Shown here piece after piece: positions 7,173 to 7,991 of a stretch of DNA of 7,991 bases. Each line of letters starts with the position of its first letter. Positions within the stretch are counted from its first letter, which is position 1. The translations under genes were made by a program, and so were the position numbers. Source of the stretch: Halomonas halophila (GTDB lineage Bacteria > Pseudomonadota > Gammaproteobacteria > Pseudomonadales > Halomonadaceae); assembly GCA_002433675.1 (NCBI GenBank), contig DJIP01000289.1:1-7991 (forward strand), written 5' to 3'. Under the pieces are notes generated by a model, which searched no databases, had not been told where the DNA came from, and saw only the letters and a program-made list of their open reading frames with translations.

Positions 7173-7189
7173 TGCGCCAAGCTGGCGCA
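7173..7189. repeat. Second hairpin beside the terminator
   Basis: TGCGCCA, a 3-base loop AGC and TGGCGCA form a perfect 7-base stem starting four bases after the strong terminator. It has no T-run of its own. It may add to termination of the minus-strand small gene or protect the RNA 3' end. Confidence 0.45.
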
Positions 7190-7211
7190 TTCGTCTTCAG
7201 GCGAGCTTAGC

Positions 7212-7541
7212 TCAAATGAGGGGTTCGTCGTCCCCCACCAGATCCACATCGTTGTAGCGACGACGCAGTGACTGGCGGTCCATGATCTTGCGGCGCGCCG
7301 CGTCAGGCAGATCGGTGAAGCTGATCACACCCTTGTCCATCAGCAGATCGAGTACGTCCTCGAGTACCCGCACAAAGGCCAGGTCCGAGGCATGGAAATG
7401 GGACTGATCGTTGCGGGCATTTCCGTCTGACAGGAAGAACAGCAGTTCCTGATCATCCGGCGCCATGAATTCGTCGCAGGTCGCCGTAGGCTCCCGGCTG
7501 ACACAGACAAGCTTTCCTTCCCCGTCACGCTGGACGTACAT
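7212..7541 (-). CDS. Conserved-looking small protein of unknown function
   Basis: This is a 109-residue acidic, soluble protein with no signal peptide or membrane span. It opens MYVQRDGEGKLVCVSREP (a likely beta hairpin), then has a loop of acidic and polar residues. A helical core DLAFVRVLEDVLDLLMDKGV (53-72) follows, then ISFTDLPDAARRKIMDRQSLRRRY (73-96) and an acidic end DDEPLI. From memory, similar proteins occur in pseudomonads and related genera and are sometimes labelled tryptophan synthase beta subunit. That name cannot be right here: there is no PLP fold, and the protein is about a quarter of TrpB length. The start is well supported by GGAGAA at 7548-7553, seven bases or so before ATG. 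The gene lies between lapD, which it faces tail-to-tail, and the adhesin gene, which is 123 bases upstream in the same direction. Being real is likely; its function is unknown. Confidence 0.82.
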   Translation of the reverse strand: MYVQRDGEGKLVCVSREPTATCDEFMAPDDQELLFFLSDGNARNDQSHFHASDLAFVRVLEDVLDLLMDKGVISFTDLPDAARRKIMDRQSLRRRYNDVDLVGDDEPLI

Positions 7542-7599
7542 GTCACGTTCTCCGCAATCTTAGTTGGTCGAGCATATATCAAGTTTCTCTTGATCAGTA

Positions 7600-7624
7600 G
7601 CCCTCGGCGCTTACCGCCGAGGGC
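7600..7624 (-). terminator. Hairpin after the adhesin gene, probable terminator
   Basis: A perfect 10-base GC-rich inverted repeat (GCCCTCGGCG, 5-base loop, CGCCGAGGGC) lies about 40 bases past the adhesin stop codon on its transcript. It is not followed by a clear U-run on the minus strand (next bases TACTGATC). It may be a weak or factor-assisted terminator, or an RNA-stabilising or processing hairpin between the adhesin and small-protein genes. Confidence 0.55.
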
Positions 7625-7664
7625 CCTGCTCGTTTCACGCTATACGGCTAAGTCGAGCGCCTGC

Positions 7665-7991
7665 CTAGACATCCAGCTGGCCCTGATTGAGCAACTGGGT
7701 CAGGAAATCATCGGGGCTCGGAGCCGCATTGGCTACACCTTCCAGGGTAATCACCTGATCTGCATTCGCGTTGTCATTTGCCAGATCCCCATCGCTCTTG
7801 ACGTACAACACGATATCATCCCCTTCCTGCTCGGCGTGGATATAGTCATTCAGCGATTGCTGGTCATCGTCCTTGTCGTAGCCTTGCAGCAACTCGCTGA
7901 GATCCAGCACATCCGCTTCTGGGTCCTCGCTGGCGTCGACACCGGTCGGAGCCACATGAAAGTCGCTGATGACGTCGTCGGCGGGATCCCC
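7665..7991 (-). CDS. C-terminus of a large type I-secreted adhesin (LapA/RTX-like), partial
   Basis: Only the last 108 codons and the TAG stop are in the window; the reading frame is open through the right edge. The visible sequence starts GDPADDVISDFHVAPTG and continues ADVLDLSELLQGY. It then has DDIVLYVKSDGD, ADQVITLEGV, and ends DDFLTQLLNQGQLDV. This order (a D-x-I-x-DF turn, DVLDLSELL, an acidic strand pair, ITLEGV, and a short hydrophobic-polar tail) is typical of the C-terminal target domain of type I-secreted RTX and VCBS-repeat adhesins. That domain carries the uncleaved export signal. The segment is very acidic, has no cysteine and fits a calcium-dependent extracellular protein. With lapG and lapD beside it, this is the likely substrate of LapG. 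The N-terminal retention and cleavage region and the repeat region cannot be seen. Which secretion system exports it is unknown from this window. Confidence 0.85.
   Translation of the reverse strand, partial: GDPADDVISDFHVAPTGVDASEDPEADVLDLSELLQGYDKDDDQQSLNDYIHAEQEGDDIVLYVKSDGDLANDNANADQVITLEGVANAAPSPDDFLTQLLNQGQLDV

Noticed and set aside
7212..7541. Calling the small protein tryptophan synthase beta subunit
   Set aside because: TrpB is about 400 residues with a PLP lysine and a glycine-rich phosphate loop. None of this is present in 109 residues.

Overview
The window looks like chromosomal DNA from a GC-rich gammaproteobacterium. The GyrA start is closest to the Pseudomonas/Halomonas type, several proteins are unusually acidic, and the mix of RdgC, a cation diffusion facilitator and a Lap biofilm module fits a marine or halophilic genus. 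Halomonadaceae is my best guess; this is inference, with no search run.

Left part (1-909, minus strand): the first 110 codons of gyrA, and upstream of it in the same direction a small hotdog-fold acyl-CoA thioesterase. A divergent promoter region (895-1103) separates these from the plus-strand genes.

Middle (1104-7089, plus strand): five head-to-tail genes packed like an operon. They are rdgC (recombination-associated DNA-binding protein), a PlsC/PlsB-type acyltransferase, a zinc-type cation diffusion facilitator with an extra C-terminal domain, lapG (periplasmic cysteine protease) and lapD (inner-membrane c-di-GMP receptor). rdgC/acyltransferase and acyltransferase/CDF each overlap by 4 bases (ATGA, GTGA). 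The next gaps are 24 and 33 bases.

Right part (7090-7991): a strong bidirectional terminator, then two minus-strand genes converging on lapD. One encodes a small conserved-looking protein of unknown function. The other is the last 108 codons of a very acidic protein whose end matches the C-terminal type I secretion target domain of large RTX/LapA-like adhesins.

Together lapG, lapD and the adhesin form the core of the Lap switch. With c-di-GMP bound, LapD holds LapG in the periplasm and the adhesin stays on the surface. When c-di-GMP falls, LapG is released and cuts the adhesin near its N-terminus, and the biofilm disperses. The type I secretion genes (lapB/C/E) and the adhesin N-terminus are outside the window. 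The least explained items are the small protein between lapD and the adhesin gene, the duplicated-looking C-terminus of the transporter, and the non-standard HX5D motif of the acyltransferase. No RNA genes, insertion sequences, CRISPR arrays or prophage genes were seen. No gene-free stretch exceeds about 210 bases.
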